Positions 63,877-64,000 of a DNA stretch of 64,000 bases are shown here, in pieces. How positions within the stretch are numbered: position 1 is the first letter of the stretch; each line of letters begins with the position of its first letter. The DNA comes from Bordetella flabilis (GTDB taxonomy: Bacteria; Pseudomonadota; Gammaproteobacteria; Burkholderiales; Burkholderiaceae_B). A model generated the notes under the pieces. The model saw nothing but the letters and a program-made list of their open reading frames with translations, did no database searches and was not told the origin of the DNA. Position numbers and translations under genes: made by a program. The stretch spans positions 2,542,001 through 2,606,000 of the forward strand of contig NZ_CP016172.1 of NCBI RefSeq assembly GCF_001676725.1. The letters run 5' to 3'.

Positions 63877-64000
63877 AGTCGGGAGCTCCCAGATAGGCTT
63901 CGATCACGGCGGGGTTCTCGCGCACCTGGGCGGGCGTGCCTTCGGCGATCTTTTCGCCCTGCACCAGCACCACGATGCGATGGCACAGGTCCATTACCAG
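63863..64000 (-). CDS. LivG-type ABC transporter ATP-binding protein (C-terminal 45 codons)
   Basis: Partial gene entering from the right edge. The visible 45 codons read [20 protein letters not shown], then a [18 protein letters not shown] block and the stop at 63863. This matches the C-terminus of LivG, as does the [14 protein letters not shown] end of the LivG at 34511-35290. The 14-base overlap with livF equals that of the first pair. Confidence 0.85.
   Translation of the reverse strand: MVMDLCHRIVVLVQGEKIAEGTPAQVRENPAVIEAYLGAPDYAHA

Overview
The window looks like chromosome of a high-GC betaproteobacterium of the family Alcaligenaceae, most probably Bordetella or a close relative such as Achromobacter. 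The reasons are the GC-rich codon use, three complete Bug-type (tripartite tricarboxylate) solute receptors plus the remnant of a fourth, many LysR-regulated uptake and catabolic operons, the surE-pcm-nlpD and nadE-glnB neighbourhoods, and a TorF-type porin behind a sigma-54 promoter. I see no rRNA, tRNA, CRISPR array, insertion sequence or phage gene.

Layout. 1-2.7 kb: glycogen/alpha-glucan genes on the minus strand (the degenerate amylase-like N-terminus of a larger protein, then glgA). 3.1-6 kb: a DNA exonuclease-ATP-dependent ligase pair, followed by the C-terminal stub of a Bug receptor. 6-9 kb: a YjaB-like acetyltransferase, an HD-domain gene interrupted by an amber codon, a Bug receptor and a 25-residue membrane peptide. 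8.9-15.7 kb: a PhnD-like binding protein, an ornithine cyclodeaminase-like enzyme and a Bug receptor lie downstream of hutC-hutU; hutI diverges from hutC across a HutC-type operator. 15.9-25.4 kb: an MdtG-like exporter, a flavin disulfide oxidoreductase, a Tat-exported carboxylesterase, LysR/SDR pairs, a tautomerase and a nucleotidyltransferase-fold protein.

25.6-36 kb is the main accessory block: eleven closely packed plus-strand genes. They encode a metallo-beta-lactamase-fold lactonase-like enzyme, a Bug receptor, a sugar-epimerase-like SDR, a hydroxyisobutyrate-dehydrogenase-like enzyme, a classical SDR, two tandem paralogous Liv-type binding proteins and a complete LivHMGF transporter. 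A related lactonase gene lies directly behind a second livG-livF pair at the right end of the window (62.3-64 kb), so the pairing of lactonase and Liv transporter occurs twice.

36-51.3 kb is largely housekeeping: queD/queE with a purine permease, tsaD, plsY, surE-pcm-nlpD (no rpoS follows), a 3'-5' exonuclease, a Spy-like periplasmic protein, a nitrogen-type torF porin gene, rlmD, argH, nadE and glnB. 51.4-59.5 kb is a LysR-linked operon joining a gamma-glutamyltransferase-family enzyme to a Gsi/Dpp-type peptide importer, probably for glutathione or other gamma-glutamyl compounds. 59.6-62.2 kb holds yaeQ, ubiC, an RluF-like pseudouridine synthase and an Lrp regulator.

The best candidates for a second look are the recurrent lactonase/Liv module, the sigma-54-driven torF leader, the amber-interrupted HD gene, the tyrosine-less SDR, the 39-bp tandem duplication at the end of the second lactonase gene, and the small remnants left between intact operons. 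Start codons were chosen from family N-termini, visible Shine-Dalgarno sequences and gene overlaps. Functions rest on motif recognition from memory, with no database search.
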